NCBI RefSeq assembly: GCF_010093535.1
Contig: NW_022985163.1
Coordinates: 248,603 to 312,602 of the forward strand
Reading direction: 5' to 3'
Origin: Lindgomyces ingoldianus
Lineage: Eukaryota; Ascomycota; Dothideomycetes; Pleosporales; Lindgomycetaceae
Length of the DNA stretch: 64,000 nt
Numbering within the stretch: the stretch's first letter is position 1; each line of letters starts with the position of its first letter. The position numbers were made by a program, and so were the translations under genes. Below the pieces are notes generated by a model. That model did no database searches and had not been told where the DNA came from. It was given only the letters and a program-made list of their open reading frames with translations. Positions 27,124-38,164 of this stretch are shown here, piece after piece.

Positions 27124-28241
27124 AGAAGCGTGCCAGAAAGATCGTGTTCTTCTCGAGATCCGCAGGCGAAATCCTACAACACGGCCCATACATTCGCGAG
27201 CTAGAATCCTTGGGATGCGCTGTGCAAACAGTTTCGGGCCGGTATCGAAAGGGCGTTTGGGGTTATTAGCATGCCTGTTGCTGGCATTTTGCAAGCATCA
27301 ATGGCGCTCGGAGTAGGTTTGACGGCCCGGATTCATCCGGTATATGCTGACTGAGCTTGTAGGACGTTCTACTAAAAGCCATGATGTTCTCACTTTGGCA
27401 AAAGGCCGTGATATCCAAAGTTCAAGGCACATAAAATCTCCATCACGCGGCCCTGAAGCAGAAAGAACCATTAGACCTCTTTTTCATCTTCGGTTCAATC
27501 AGCGCAATGGGCGGCCAACGTGGCCAGTCAAATTACGCGGCCGGAAATACTTTCTTGGATTCATTTGTGCGGTATCAGCATTTTCTCGGTCTACATTGCT
27601 CGGCCGTGAAAATCGGCCTCGTGGAAGATGTGGGATGGCTATTGGACCTTCCGGAAAAGTTTGTGATATACGGGGCCGCTGCCGTCCGCGCCATCCAGGA
27701 AAAGCAGTTGTTGGACGCGATACACTCGATGCTACTCCCCTCGCGGCTGGCATTTTGCGAGGACAGTCCAAAGAGATTTGCCAAACCATAGCCAAATCGG
27801 GCTGCGGATTCGCTCTACGCTTCCACTATCAGCAACAAACAATCGCACATTCTAGAAAAAAGATCTCCGATTCCTAGCATATCGTAACTCGGAAGCGACG
27901 AATCAAGACTCATTTACAACTTCCACGAATTGGGGAGACGACCTGAAGAGGTTTCTTCGGAATGCAAGTTCGAACGTGTCCGCTTTGAACCCCCCGAATC
28001 GGCCGAGTTCTTGGTAAAATCTATGGGCAAGACACTCCCCGCTTTTATGCACACAGATGAGGAATCTGGTCTTGAAGCTTCGGTAACCTCAATTGGGATG
28101 GACTCGCTCATTACCATTGAGTGACGAAACTGGACCAGACAGAGAATTGGGGCTGAATTATCTGTTATGAAGATCATGGCGGCTCTGAGTAAATTGCAAC
28201 TGGGTTGTATAGCCCAGGCGAAACTAGTGGGAAAACTGTGA
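27124..28241 (+). pseudogene. 3' end of a highly reducing polyketide synthase (KR-ACP), broken
   Basis: Only the ketoreductase and acyl-carrier parts are present. 27124-27240 reads RKIVFFSRSAGE...VRELESLGCAVQTVSG, a KR Rossmann-type segment. 27484-27660 gives FIFGSISAMGGQRGQSNYAAGNTFLDSF split over the line here: the Ser, Tyr and Asn of the KR active site are all visible. 27990-28241 gives an ACP with SIGMDSLITIE, where the Ser of GMDSL carries phosphopantetheine, followed after a stop by RNWTRQRIGAELSVM and LQLGCIAQAKLVGKL to TGA. The three parts lie in different frames, with an in-frame stop right after MDSLITIE. Upstream KS, AT, DH and ER domains are missing. Mutations are mostly indels and general decay, not the RIP pattern seen in the transposons. 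Family membership is firm; the product is unknown. Confidence 0.85.
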
Positions 28242-28901
28242 GGGTAGAGGTGGGTCCCGCGGACCGGAATCGAGTGCTCAAGTATGGTCTCTTCTCATGG
28301 CTTTGGGTACGGTGATGTAGCTTGAAGACTATATGCTAACTGTATAACCGTCTCAGACGATTACCCTGCTCTCGATGAACGCGCGTACTCGTCCAGTCGC
28401 CAGGTCCGATTTTCGTCCGTCGTTCTCCTCGTACATAACACGACATTCGTCCACCATTCTCCCAGAATATGGAGCTAACATCTATTCCGCACTCTCCCAA
28501 AGATTTCCATCATAGATTGATAAGCCAGTCATCTTCGCGTTTTAGCGAACGCGACTATTCCGCGCATATTCCAATATTCTCAACACAAAGTTCGTAAGCA
28601 ATCCTTTCGGAACAAGCACCCGAGAGCTGCTTACTTCCATTTTTGCTACTCTCATGGTGGAGTGTCCACGATCAAAATCTCGTCCGCATTTGTAAGCATC
28701 TGTTTATAACCCATTTGAAGCCGTATACTTAACACTTGGATGGCCGACCAAATATCCACACCATCTTCAATCGATTGGCGTAATAACTTGGTTTGAACCT
28801 TCCCGAAGCCTCTCAGGTTTATTTTCTATCACTGCTTGTATGGGACACAACTCTGCCTTCTGTCTTCCCTAAGAAACAAGCGCAGTCTTTTATTCCTACT
28901 A
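28242..28901. other. Intergenic region upstream of the epimerase-like gene
   Basis: Balanced composition; presumably the promoter of the gene starting at 28902. No TATA box, tRNA or further coding sequence recognised. An in-frame upstream ATG exists at 28836. Confidence 0.5.
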
Positions 28902-29900
28902 ATGGCAACCCCCAAATCAATCTTGATCCTCGGAGCAGGGTTGGTGGGACGACATGTCATCGACCTCCTTCTCGCCGCCGGCTTCTCTGTTACAACACTT
29001 GTGCGAAACGCAAAGCTGGCGGCTACTTTGGAAAAAGCAGGCGCCAAACCGATCCTCGGTACTCTCGAAGACGTCGACCTGATAACGGCCCAAACAACGC
29101 AGCACGAAGTCATTATCAATACTTCCTCAAGTGACGACCTACCTAGCGCCAAAGCTATACTAGCCGGCGTGCGACAGCGCGTGCTTCAAAGCCTTCCAGT
29201 AACCCTCATCCACACTAGCGGCACCGGATTACTAGTGGACGATGCGAAGGGACGATACAAGAGTGAGAAGATCTATCGCGACGATGACCCGACAGATATC
29301 GACGCCCTACCTCCCACAGCCCTGCACCGGAATGTCGACCTTGCAACCGTCCAGGCAGCGCGCGAACTCGGTGGCAAGGCTAGAGTAGTCATTCTCATCC
29401 CACCAGTGATCTATGGATTTAATCCTGCGCACCAGCGACTGTCCATGGCTTTACCAAAGCTAGTACGATTTGCACTCAAGCATGGCTATGCTGGGCGTGT
29501 CCAGGAGGGTCTTAACGTTTGGAGTGCTGTCCATGTCGCAGACTTGGCACGCGCTTACACAACCCTTATTGACAGTTTGGATTCAATTGATCCATCTGCC
29601 TTCCTGAAGAACCCTTACTTCTTCGCCGACGACGGAATGGACTTCTCGTGGGGAGACGCGGCGGAGCAAGTGGGCCGCATTTTGTACAAGCTGCGGAAGA
29701 TTCCGAGTCCTGAGACACGATCTTTTGATCCAGCCGATTACGGAGACGTCTTTGGGCCGATGACCGAAAAAGTCGCTGGTGGAAATGCCAGAAGTCGAGG
29801 AGTTAGGCTGCGGGAGCTGGGTTGGGAGCCAAAAGAAAAGAGTGTGTGGGAGAGTTTAGAGGAGGATGAGATCCCTTACATTATTGCGACGCAAAGTTGA
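28902..29900 (+). CDS. NAD(P)-dependent epimerase/dehydratase-like (extended SDR) protein
   Basis: An intronless 332-residue cytosolic protein with an N-terminal Rossmann fold. GAGLVG at residues 11-16 is the dinucleotide-binding GxGxxG motif after a typical beta strand (SILIL). Y119 and K123 form a YxxxK pair as in short-chain dehydrogenases, preceded by HTSGTG at 104-109. IPPVIYG (167-172) and VHVADLARAY (210-219) match conserved blocks of the nucleoside-sugar-epimerase-like family (NAD-dependent epimerase/dehydratase; NmrA-related). I start it at 28902 because the glycine motif then sits 10 residues in; an in-frame ATG 22 codons upstream (28836) would add a non-conserved leader. The substrate cannot be read from sequence. 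It lies 660 bp after the PKS remnant on the same strand, so a former role in a biosynthetic cluster is possible. It converges on the rhodopsin-domain gene, 301 bp apart. Codon use is unlike the AT blocks and there is no sign of RIP. Confidence 0.9.
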   Translation: MATPKSILILGAGLVGRHVIDLLLAAGFSVTTLVRNAKLAATLEKAGAKPILGTLEDVDLITAQTTQHEVIINTSSSDDLPSAKAILAGVRQRVLQSLPVTLIHTSGTGLLVDDAKGRYKSEKIYRDDDPTDIDALPPTALHRNVDLATVQAARELGGKARVVILIPPVIYGFNPAHQRLSMALPKLVRFALKHGYAGRVQEGLNVWSAVHVADLARAYTTLIDSLDSIDPSAFLKNPYFFADDGMDFSWGDAAEQVGRILYKLRKIPSPETRSFDPADYGDVFGPMTEKVAGGNARSRGVRLRELGWEPKEKSVWESLEEDEIPYIIATQS

Positions 29901-30201
29901 TCTCATGGGCTGTGTCTATAGGGTTCTCTCTTGCACTGCCCGAAGGCTCGCAGCTCTTCTGATTGGAAGAAACCCCCTTTGATGCTGAGACACCGGTCGT
30001 GTTTAAAACCCGTTCTGACCAAGGCAAACTTCTCTCCATTTGTGGGGTTTGTCTATTCAAACCTCTGGAGATCGACACAATATATTTTTCCAAAATTCAC
30101 ACGACCTTTCATCGGAAGCTAAGTGCTAAACCCGAGCCCTCGTCATCACGCAGTGTTCCCAAAGCCGCTCTAGTGCTGTTGGCAAATCCTTTCACGTCGA
30201 A

Positions 30202-31480
30202 TCAAAGGACAGACGTTCTTATCGTAGCCCTTTGGCTCTCCTCATCACCTCGCTCATGATAAGCAACCGTGACCTCATTCGACCGAATTATGACGCCATC
30301 CTTGCTCTGCTCTTCCCCCAGAATACTTCTATCACTCTGATCATCATGATGTCGCTTGTACGTTTGAATATCTCTCGGACGACCAGTCCTGGTCATGTTC
30401 CCAGTGCCCTTGCCGCTGCTCACGTTCTTGAGGTTGTAGCTGTTACCGTGTGTGGACGAGACTTCTTTGACGAGGACCCGCAAGAAAGGAATGGAGGCAC
30501 CGACTATAGTCATAGTTGCCTCAGCGCCGCTCCAGATCAGAAGATTTGACGATTCCCCTATTGGAAGGTTACCGTTGTCCCAACTAGACACAAAAATCGT
30601 AGATATATTACGTACACGTGAAGTCTTGCCAGTGGCCCATTCCCGGAAGATAGGACGTCTTTAATGCGGCTGTGATACCTGCGCTAAAACCAAAATTTCA
30701 GTACACTCTTGCGAAAAAGAGACATACATGCATACAGTATACCGAGGCTCATTGCGAGTGCTACCCCGACTTTTTCCTTCTTGTTCATTTGAAGTTTCCA
30801 GATAATGAACCAAGGTAGAGTGGCAAGAACGAAGTCCCACAAAGCTGAGTAGGCTAATCACGCCAAATGATCAGTGATGCCGTTGAGCGTTAAGAGAATG
30901 TAAGGGTACATACATCCAGCAAACATAGAATAGTAAATGATAATGTGGTGATCATAGCATGTACCGGGAAGTAGAGCGTTCCATCTTTTCTGAACCGGGT
31001 TACACTGCGCGTATTGAAGAACCACAACGAGCGTCATGATTACATTCAAGCTGCCAATGACGAACCAGATCATATATCTCTGCCACGGTCGAGGGGCGAA
31101 TCGAAGGAGCGTAACGGCAAAGGACGTCTTGCTGAGTGAGACGGAGAGAATGGTGCACGTCAAACCATGGTCGAGCCAGAACAGCAGCCAGTATATATTT
31201 TCCTTGGGAATTTCAAGAAAGTGGGAGCCAACGCCATACTTGGCAGAGATGGAGAGGAAGACCGCGTACAGAGCGGTGAGCACCTATTCGCTGTCAGCAA
31301 GGAGGTTTCCGTTTGCAAGAGCGAACTAACCCAAGAGATAGCGAGAATCAAGTCGTCCCAGCCGAAGCGTTTTCCAAACCGGCCTTTGCAATAGAACCGC
31401 AAGCTCATGAAGAAGCATGCAACGCCCGACATCACCCAGAGTGATGCCATTATACGATGTGATCTCGTCTCGGAGTACAT
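30202..31480 (-). CDS. Rhodopsin-domain (PTH11/SAT4-like) integral membrane protein, five exons
   Basis: I assemble five exons on the minus strand: 31480-31331, 31283-30914, 30853-30728, 30678-30616, 30557-30202. Introns of 47, 60, 49 and 58 bp all have GT...AG ends; the first has a GCTGAC branch-like site. The joined length is 1,065 bases, a whole number of codons (354 residues). The product matches the fungal rhodopsin-domain family of seven-helix plasma-membrane proteins. Visible blocks are LRFYCKGRFGKRFGWDD (27-43), a Cys pair at about 144 and 159 (CNP...C), YSALWDFVLATLPW (175-188), KLQMNKKEK, LPGMGHWQDFTW and LIWSGAEATMTIVGASIP. The last 90 residues are charged and hydrophilic, as in cytosolic tails of this family. 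Function beyond membrane sensing or transport is unknown; some relatives act in host-surface sensing, but lack of an obvious N-terminal CFEM domain argues against a classic PTH11. No frameshift or internal stop remains after splicing. Confidence 0.88.
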
Positions 31481-32240
31481 GCTGGCTAGAAGACGATCCG
31501 AGTCTGAATACAAATGAGAGAAACAAGTTATGTGTTTTTAATGGATCTTTAGGACCCCGCTCGCTGTGGGAGCGAGGGAGGAATGATATACGGTCAAACA
31601 GAATCCGAAGTGGCTAGTCGTGTTTGGGTTAGGAGAGCTGGGACTAAATGTCGGTACGAACCGCCTCGATGTAGCGACAAACTTTAATCGTCGTGTTGCA
31701 GATCAGGCGCGTTTATGATTTTAACCTAAGTTTCTACGCAACAACGCATTCCGCATAAGGAGGCGAGGCCCGGGGCTTAGGTCCAGCATAAACTCGTATA
31801 CAGGACATTGGCCCGGCGGGTTTAGTCGGTAGAAAACCAACCAGGCGGTCAGATCGGATTCCTGGCCAGAGGGCTGAAGAAATGGAGATCTAGGGTAGGG
31901 AGCAGTTTCACCCCAGTTTCCCGTGGTACGTGATCTTCTCCAGGGCTCTCCCTTCCCCTCGAGTTGACGTAGAATAAGTTCATTCAACAAGTTCACGCAG
32001 AACCACGTTCGCGAGCGAGTAATACTTCGACGGTTAATAACAATGCAACATGCCACCAGCTTTGACTGGAGGATCCGGCTGCGCATCACCCGAGGAGTCG
32101 GACGAGGGAGGTCTGCGAGAATCTCGCAATTCTGTTACGCCCGGCCCTTTTGAGAACTTCATATGCGAATACTTTTACAACCCCCCTCCATGAGCGGGCT
32201 GCACCCGCGCGCACAGGCCAGCGATTCTTAAATGCTCTTA
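31481..32240. other. Upstream region of the rhodopsin-domain gene
   Basis: Balanced-composition DNA up to a sharp change to AT-rich sequence near 32230. No second gene recognised. An 11-bp stretch TGAGCGGGCTG at about 32191 has its exact reverse complement near 33742, on the far side of the Tc1-like remnant. Confidence 0.5.
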
Positions 32241-33690
32241 AAATGCTGTTTTCTATATAAAATATATACAAATAAGCATTATACTGTTATTTTGTCCTAC
32301 TACTGTCTTACTACTTTGTATGTCTACCTTTAGCCTTAATAACTGCCTAACAGTGCTCCCTTATTAACTTAATGTACTTGCTATAGTTACTAAAGACAAT
32401 TTCTTTTCCTTTTTAAAAAGATACTGCCTTACCTTACTATTAGTCTTTAGAAAGCACTTCTCTAGGCAATATTTTAAGATCTGCTAGACATTCTTAATAG
32501 CGTTAAAGTTAGGTAAGTTTACTAGCTACTAGATCTTTAGAATACCTAGGGCCTTCTTAGCCTCCTTTGTAGCCTTTAATGTATAGATAAATGTGTTATC
32601 CTCTATTAAAGTTAGCTGCTTGCCTGTGTACACAGTGTACACATCTTAAAAGGCTATAATAAGTAGCAGGATATGCTTAATATAGGCCTTAGAGTTAACT
32701 AAGTGCTTTTAGTTTATACACTAGCTCTTTTTATACACAATAATGTAACGGCACAGGCAAGACAATGGGTCTGAATGCGGTGGGAATCCACTCAGAGGCA
32801 TCTGGGAATGCCATTGACACCTATAGGCCTTGTATGAAAGGATATCAGAAAACTACTAAGCTAGCTACAGGGGCGAGGTGCGACTAAATACATAAGGGAA
32901 TATGGGTAACAGCAGAGGGCCGAGCAGAGTCAGGGCCAGGTCGAGGTCGGGGCCGATACGAGGGCCTTCCAGAGGTTCCAGGCGACTTAAGATGGAACAA
33001 TTCATGAGGATCGTTACAAATAAGGAGGCCCTTTATATCCCTAGATATTATTGCCTACACTATGCAGCTTAAGTAGCCCTTAAATTAAGCAACATAGCAG
33101 GCAGGCAGGAAGCGCTCCTTAGCTCTCCTTGTTACCTACACCTTACTAAAGCTAGCCTAATCGCTTATATTATTGCTCTAGCCTATACTAGCTTATTAAT
33201 TATTAGTCTAGTCTAGGTGCTTTTATGCCTACGTAACTTAATCTGTCTTATGTTAGTTAGTAAGAAAGAGCTTCTCTGTAGCTTTATAGTAATAATAAAG
33301 CTCCTTCTTAAAAGCCTTAATAAGTAATTACTAGTAGATAGTTATCCTTAGCTTTTAAGCTATCTCTTTTTAAGTTTTCTATTACTGCTTAGCGTTCTTA
33401 GTTGCATGCTGTATAAAGAGGATTTAAAATAGAGTTAATAAAATAAAAGACTATCCCTTAGGCTTTATAAGCGTCTTAGGCGTACAGAGGCAGATAGAGA
33501 CTGTAGAAGCAGGTATCTCTAGTTTCTAGGCAATATTCTTTTATTTCTAGCCTATCTTATAAAGGGTATTAATCTGTATACGCTCCTTGTACATTAATTA
33601 TTAATTTAGTGTCTTTAGCATTATAGTACATTTTAGTAGTAGAGTAAGCTAAATAAGGGATGTAAAGTTTGTTAGCAACCTACTTATAAA
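32241..33690 (-). pseudogene. Tc1/mariner transposase remnant, RIP-degraded, split by a solo LTR
   Basis: Reading the minus strand through TAA/TAG gives the C-terminal half of a Tc1-type DDE transposase. At 32740-32290 it reads IEDNTFIYTLKATKEAKKALG, then NLPNFNAIKNV where NSPDLNPIENVW is expected, then ILKYCLEKCF and KAKG near the end. Before the solo LTR (33690-33025) an HTH-like N-terminal part (IPASTVSICLCTPKT, KPKG) and RAKERFLPACYVA are readable. The catalytic residues are mutated and the frame is full of stops. Terminal inverted repeats are not certain. Confidence 0.75.
32744..33018 (-). repeat. Solo LTR of the mini-LTR family
   Basis: 275 bp, TGTAACGGCAC to ATCGTTACA, with target duplication AATAA on both sides (32739-32743, 33019-33023). 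It is the same family as the LTRs at 43575 and 44931 but with internal deletions. It retains many YCR triplets, so it is far less mutated than the Tc1 remnant it interrupts. Strand is given by analogy with the element at 43575-45242. Confidence 0.9.
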
Positions 33691-33699
33691 GGGTTGTAA

Positions 33700-33957
33700 A
33701 TTATTTAGAACATTCTACGCACAGATGTTAGCTGGTGCACGCGGAACAGCCCGCTCAGGAGACCCTGTACCATGCGCGTGGATTTACGTACATGCCAAGT
33801 GTGATGCAAGATTTTGACAACTCGCGGGGCTCGCCGGAGTTGTCAATGCTGTGAGGGCACGGGGTCAGGGGCATGCAAGACAGGCTTATGACGAACTTCT
33901 GGGAGACAATTTCATTCGCCACGACATACGGTTAATTCACAAAAAGCGAACCATGGT
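33700..33957. other. Short single-copy-like spacer
   Basis: Balanced composition between the Tc1 remnant and the hAT element. It contains an inverted pair TTGACAACTC...GAGTTGTCAA (about 33816 and 33838) that could form a hairpin. No gene. Confidence 0.45.
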
Positions 33958-36236
33958 CAGGGATGGCAGACCCACTTGTATATAACGTATATATATACAT
34001 ACACATACATACATACTGTATAAAACCTAAAGCTGTATAGAACGCTTAGTAAGCGCATTATTTAACTAATAAGCTGCTTATATAAAATTGCGTGTAAGGT
34101 GCATCTTAGGGGTAAACAAATCTACTAACTTTCTAGCCCTTTAAAGCTTAACATTTAACCTTTATGCAATTAAAGCTTAGTAGTACTATACAGAGCGCCT
34201 TTATATACAATTTTCTAGTGTTAAGATGCCACCCTAAGAGTTAATTAAGTAGAGTGACGTTATTAGAGTTGCCTAAATTAGCAGTAATAATCTAAAAGTT
34301 AAATGTTGCTATTGCAATAAGCAGTAGACTAGCTCTGCTGTACAGCGTATTAAGCGCTATATAAGATGCTGCAACAAGCTCCTGTTAAAGCTTTATAATT
34401 AATATAGATGTTAAAATAATTAATAATTAGTTATTAAAGGTTTAGGGCAGAAGCTGCTACTAGCAGAACTGCAAATAAGCGCTTATAATTGTAATAAGTG
34501 CACCCTACTTCTTACTAAAGCAATATACAGCGCTAGAGTCCTACTTAGCCTTATAAGTAAGCGTTTTATATACATGTTAACACGTGTGTTAACTAGTAAA
34601 TTTATAAGTTAAGCAGCTAGTGTTCTAATAATTTCTAAGTGCTATTTGCCTAGTGTTTATACTACTATTACATAAGCAACTTGCAAACAAGATACTTAAT
34701 ATAATATATATAAATATAAAAAAGAGGGTGCTAAAGAAGCTAGAGAATAGCTACAGGCAAGTTACTCTACTTTCTAACAAGTAGACTAACTTGCGCAGTA
34801 AAGTAGTTATTAATTATATTACAGTAATAAGATGCAATGCTATCTTCTAGAAATCTACCCCTACAGGCGCTTATTACTATACTAGCAAGTATATTGCTTA
34901 GGAAGTTAGAAATGTAGTTAAAAAGCTAAATCTAAATAATATTATTATAATTATAATAGATACAGCTAGCAATATAGTTATTGCATAGAAAATACTAGCA
35001 CAGTAATTTCCTAAGGTGCTTATGCTTAGATGTGCTACCTACATCCTTAATTTAGCTATTAAGAATATATTTAAGCTTAACTACATTATAACGCAGTAGA
35101 ACATAGTTCTTAAAATTGTTAAATACTTTAAAGGATTAACTCTTTAAGTAGAATTACTAAATTTAGTGTTAAAATTAATAAAAATAGCCTGCAGAGCCCT
35201 AGCCCTACTTAGTAAGACTAGGTAGTAGGGGAAGCTTAACACTGTTAAAAGCTTACTAAGCAACTAACCTATTCTTAAGCATATTCTCTGCAGAGCCTCT
35301 CTACCCCCCTATACGCAAAATGCCTATAATAATTAAGAGAGATATGTTAGGATATAATTAATTATACTTTAATATAGCTTTTAGAAGCAGGTTTGCAACC
35401 TATAAGGACTTTTAAAGCCCTTTTAGGAGGTTACTTAGGCGCTGCAGAGCGTACAGCTAAAGGGCTCTTAAGCCTTCGCATACATCCACTATCTTCCTAC
35501 AGAACTAGTTACGACTACCTCGCTGGCTACCTAAGAAGTACTAGACATTATTACAAAGTGTTCTAGGCAAATTTAGCGTACAGAGTTCCTTATCGCGTAC
35601 ATTTGCGACCCCTCTGTGCGCGCTAAGCGCCCAGTTAAGTTTACAGCAGAGATGTGGGCAGAAATCAGGCAATACCTCTACTAACAATACAGCGATCTCT
35701 AGCGTGCGTCTAGTATTGCTATAGAGCTTAAAGACGCGTATTTTTGCAGAGGAATCTATGCTAACAATGTTAATTAGAATACCTTTAATAAATACAGTAA
35801 TCTAGCTAGTTAGTAGTACAATATTAGGTGCAGTAAAGACCTCTAAGAGCTGGCGATATACACACTTAGCATTAATCTAACAACAGCTGCAGCAGAGCGT
35901 AATTAGAGTACACACAGCTTTATTTATAACAAAGTACGCAATTAATTAACTAATAAGCGTGTAGAGAAGCTTGTGTACGTTTTTAGCAACCTTAAAATTA
36001 ACTTAAATAACCCCCTTAAGGCGCCTAAGTACTTTAACAACGAGCAGGTAGAGATTGAGGATGTTCCTGAGGATGAAGAGGGCGAGGAGGTGCTGGGGGA
36101 GATGCCAGGCTTGCTTAGTTTCTAAAGAATTATCATGTATTAGTAAGCGATCCATACATACATCTTATACCGGTATATATACGTTCCATACCGTATACTG
36201 TATGGATCGTTTCATACCGTATACGACCCATCCCTG
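33958..36236 (+). mobile_element. hAT DNA transposon with 8-bp target duplication
   Basis: 2,279 bp. Terminal inverted repeats begin CAGGGATGG and end CCATCCCTG, the usual hAT form. The 8-bp target duplication ACCATGGT is perfect (33950-33957 and 36237-36244) and is itself a palindrome. Both ends carry ATAC/TATA-rich subterminal sequence (33979-34020 and 36150-36225). Most of the interior is RIP-degraded. Confidence 0.95.
34226..36125 (+). pseudogene. hAT transposase remnant (BED finger to dimerisation domain)
   Basis: Starting at the ATG at 34226, the + strand reads MPP*ELIK*SDVIRVA, then a BED-type zinc finger at about 34300-34375 (CCYCNKQ, then RIKRYIRCC). The catalytic region at about 34950-35110 reads IDTASNIVIA (DNASNMVKAW expected), FPKVLMLRCATYILNLAIK, FKLNYI. 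The C-terminal hAT dimerisation domain at about 35870-36010 reads AAAERN*STHSFI, LTNKRVEKLVYVFSNLK. The last 70 bp, an acidic tail (EDVPEDEEGEEVLGEMPGLLSF), are almost unmutated. The span is not a multiple of three, so at least one indel exists besides the stops. Confidence 0.88.
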
Positions 36237-36244
36237 ACCATGGT

Positions 36245-36619
36245 ACATAAAATGCTGGAGGTATGTGCCGCCTCTTGCAGCGACCCTGCGTTATCCTGCA
36301 GGACATCAGTCAGAAGTTAAGTCAATGCACAGGCATCGCCGATCAATCCAAAGGCTTCCGCCTCGGCAGGATACCTCCGCGCTGCTATCGGCTGAGAGTC
36401 AACATTGTTGCGCTCATTGATTCATGCCCTTCAGAAAATTGCAGAAAGTTACATGCCGGTGGCGTGGTGGAAACGAGGGTCGGGTGAGCTGATACGACAC
36501 TCCCCTGTTGCCCAGTCGGGATACCGAACGTCCCGACGCCTTCGAGGCTCGGCACACATCCGTCGGCAAAAGACGAACATGTGAGGTTTGCAAGGGAACG
36601 GAAACAGAATCTCATTTCA
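36245..36619. other. 3' flank of the rhodanese gene
   Basis: Balanced composition, no recognisable feature; presumably contains the 3' UTR of the minus-strand gene ending at 36620. Confidence 0.45.
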
Positions 36620-37537
36620 CTAAAGTTCCATATCATAGACCTTGACCCAGTCCTGCGATGACCCATCATAAAACTTGACGTTGCAGAAACCCAACACGGT
36701 ATTCAACACCCAGTACACTGCGCCGGCATAGCCGCCAACTCCACAATAGACGATGATTTCAGTGTCCTTGTCTACGTCTGTCCCAATAACACTTTCCACA
36801 ACATCCGCCAACGCAGCCTTGTCCTTGTAATTTCCTTGCAAGTCCAACAATGAAGCCGTGGGCAAGCTTTTGGCGGAAGGGATGTGTCCGGGCTTAGAAG
36901 CCCATTGCTCCACAACGCTGCCGTTGTACACTGAGGGATCCCGCGCGTCGAGTATAATCTTGTTGTTGATGGCGGCCTTGACATACTCGCGGTCGACGAT
37001 ATCGCTGCGGTCTAGCGATCCAGTGATGCCGCTCGGTGTGATGCTCGGAACTACGGTCGTAACAACTCTGCCCTCTGCCTGCCACTTGGTGATACCACCG
37101 TTCAAGACGTGTACGAGCGGGAAACCAGCGAGCTGCATTGTCATAGCGATACGCGCAGCTTCAGCCTGTGGGTATGGCGGGGTTGCCTTGGAGCTTGAGA
37201 TAATGATGCGCCTCAGCTTGGATACTCCTGCCGCGCTTAGGTTGCCAAACAAGTAATCATCTTGTGGCAACTGGAGTAAAAGGTCGTCGGGGCCATAGCT
37301 TATCCAGGCGCTCAAAGGAACGGCCCACGGAATGTTAACGGCCTTCGGAATATGGCCTGCCGCATATTCTGCAGCGGGTCGAGTGTCGATGACTAGAATG
37401 AATGGATCCCAGGAGTGCTGGGCAAGCCAGCTGGTTGAAACGATTCCAGTCATCCACGGCGGCCAATAGAATGTCGGTGCGGCGACGCACAGATTTGCCG
37501 ATGCGAGCAGAAGAGAGAGGGGATTTTGGAGTCTCAT
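36620..37537 (-). CDS. Secreted tandem-rhodanese (sulfurtransferase) protein
   Basis: An intronless 305-residue protein. Residues 1-20 are a hydrophobic signal peptide ending AA, so it probably enters the secretory pathway. Two rhodanese modules follow. The first (about 45-160) has VIDTRPAAEYAAGHIPKAVNIPW, but the loop where the catalytic Cys belongs reads IIISSSKA (112-118), Ser in place of Cys. The second (about 185-300) has ILDARDPSVYNG, GHIPSAKSLP and the active loop CGVGGYAG with Cys265, matching the CxxGxxA pattern. One inactive and one active module is the usual layout of thiosulfate/mercaptopyruvate sulfurtransferases, although the inactive first module normally lacks Cys in the same way. 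The family transfers sulfane sulfur from thiosulfate or 3-mercaptopyruvate to acceptors such as cyanide. Substrate is not predictable here. No RIP mutation or frame damage. Confidence 0.9.
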   Translation of the reverse strand: MRLQNPLSLLLASANLCVAAPTFYWPPWMTGIVSTSWLAQHSWDPFILVIDTRPAAEYAAGHIPKAVNIPWAVPLSAWISYGPDDLLLQLPQDDYLFGNLSAAGVSKLRRIIISSSKATPPYPQAEAARIAMTMQLAGFPLVHVLNGGITKWQAEGRVVTTVVPSITPSGITGSLDRSDIVDREYVKAAINNKIILDARDPSVYNGSVVEQWASKPGHIPSAKSLPTASLLDLQGNYKDKAALADVVESVIGTDVDKDTEIIVYCGVGGYAGAVYWVLNTVLGFCNVKFYDGSSQDWVKVYDMEL

Positions 37538-38164
37538 AACGAGGAAAAAAGAGCAGGGACAACTAAAGTTCGAAGAATAATGACGCGGGGGTCTGTAGCG
37601 AATTGATTGGCACTGCTTTTCCTCGAGGCAGGAGGGAAGATGACAACTGCCGGTAAAGTTCTTAGAGCCACTAAGCTAATTGATGAAAGTGCAGCAGGAA
37701 GAGATGGAGAAAGACAGGTCATATTTAAAGAGTAGCGTTGATTCCGACAATGTCACCGTCATATCCGTGGCCAAGAGGAACTTATTTCGCACGTTCATCT
37801 TGGTTCGGAGAGGCGGCGGTGCCCAGCAGTCGGTTACGTCCACATCACGTTTTCGCGCTCAGGTCACATCACTTGTTCCTTCCTTGGGACTACGGAGTTC
37901 AGAGACTGCAGAGTTCATGCACCAAGAGGTCAAATCGGCCACTTCTCGGCGTCGCTTAGTTTACGCACAGGCCTAATTAATATTTCTCGTACTAAACCTC
38001 TCTCACTTACACTAACCCTCTCTACCCGCTAAACCTGTTTTGGTGAAGTTCACACCTTTTTTAGCCCTAATTCCTTGCGTACTTTTCTCTAACTCTTCTT
38101 GACACTTATCTGCCGTATCATCCTCCTCTGCAGCAACTGCTATGTTATTAGAGCAGTACCAAGA
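37538..38164. other. Upstream region of the rhodanese gene
   Basis: Presumed promoter in its first few hundred bases. Contains no gene I can recognise; short open frames on the + strand here lack conserved features. Confidence 0.45.

Noticed and set aside
27344..27877. 177-codon frame over the PKS region
   Set aside because: Out of frame with the recognisable ketoreductase motifs, which lie in the frame at 27507-27791.
31036..31394. Plus-strand frames across the rhodopsin-domain gene
   Set aside because: Antisense shadows of the spliced minus-strand gene.
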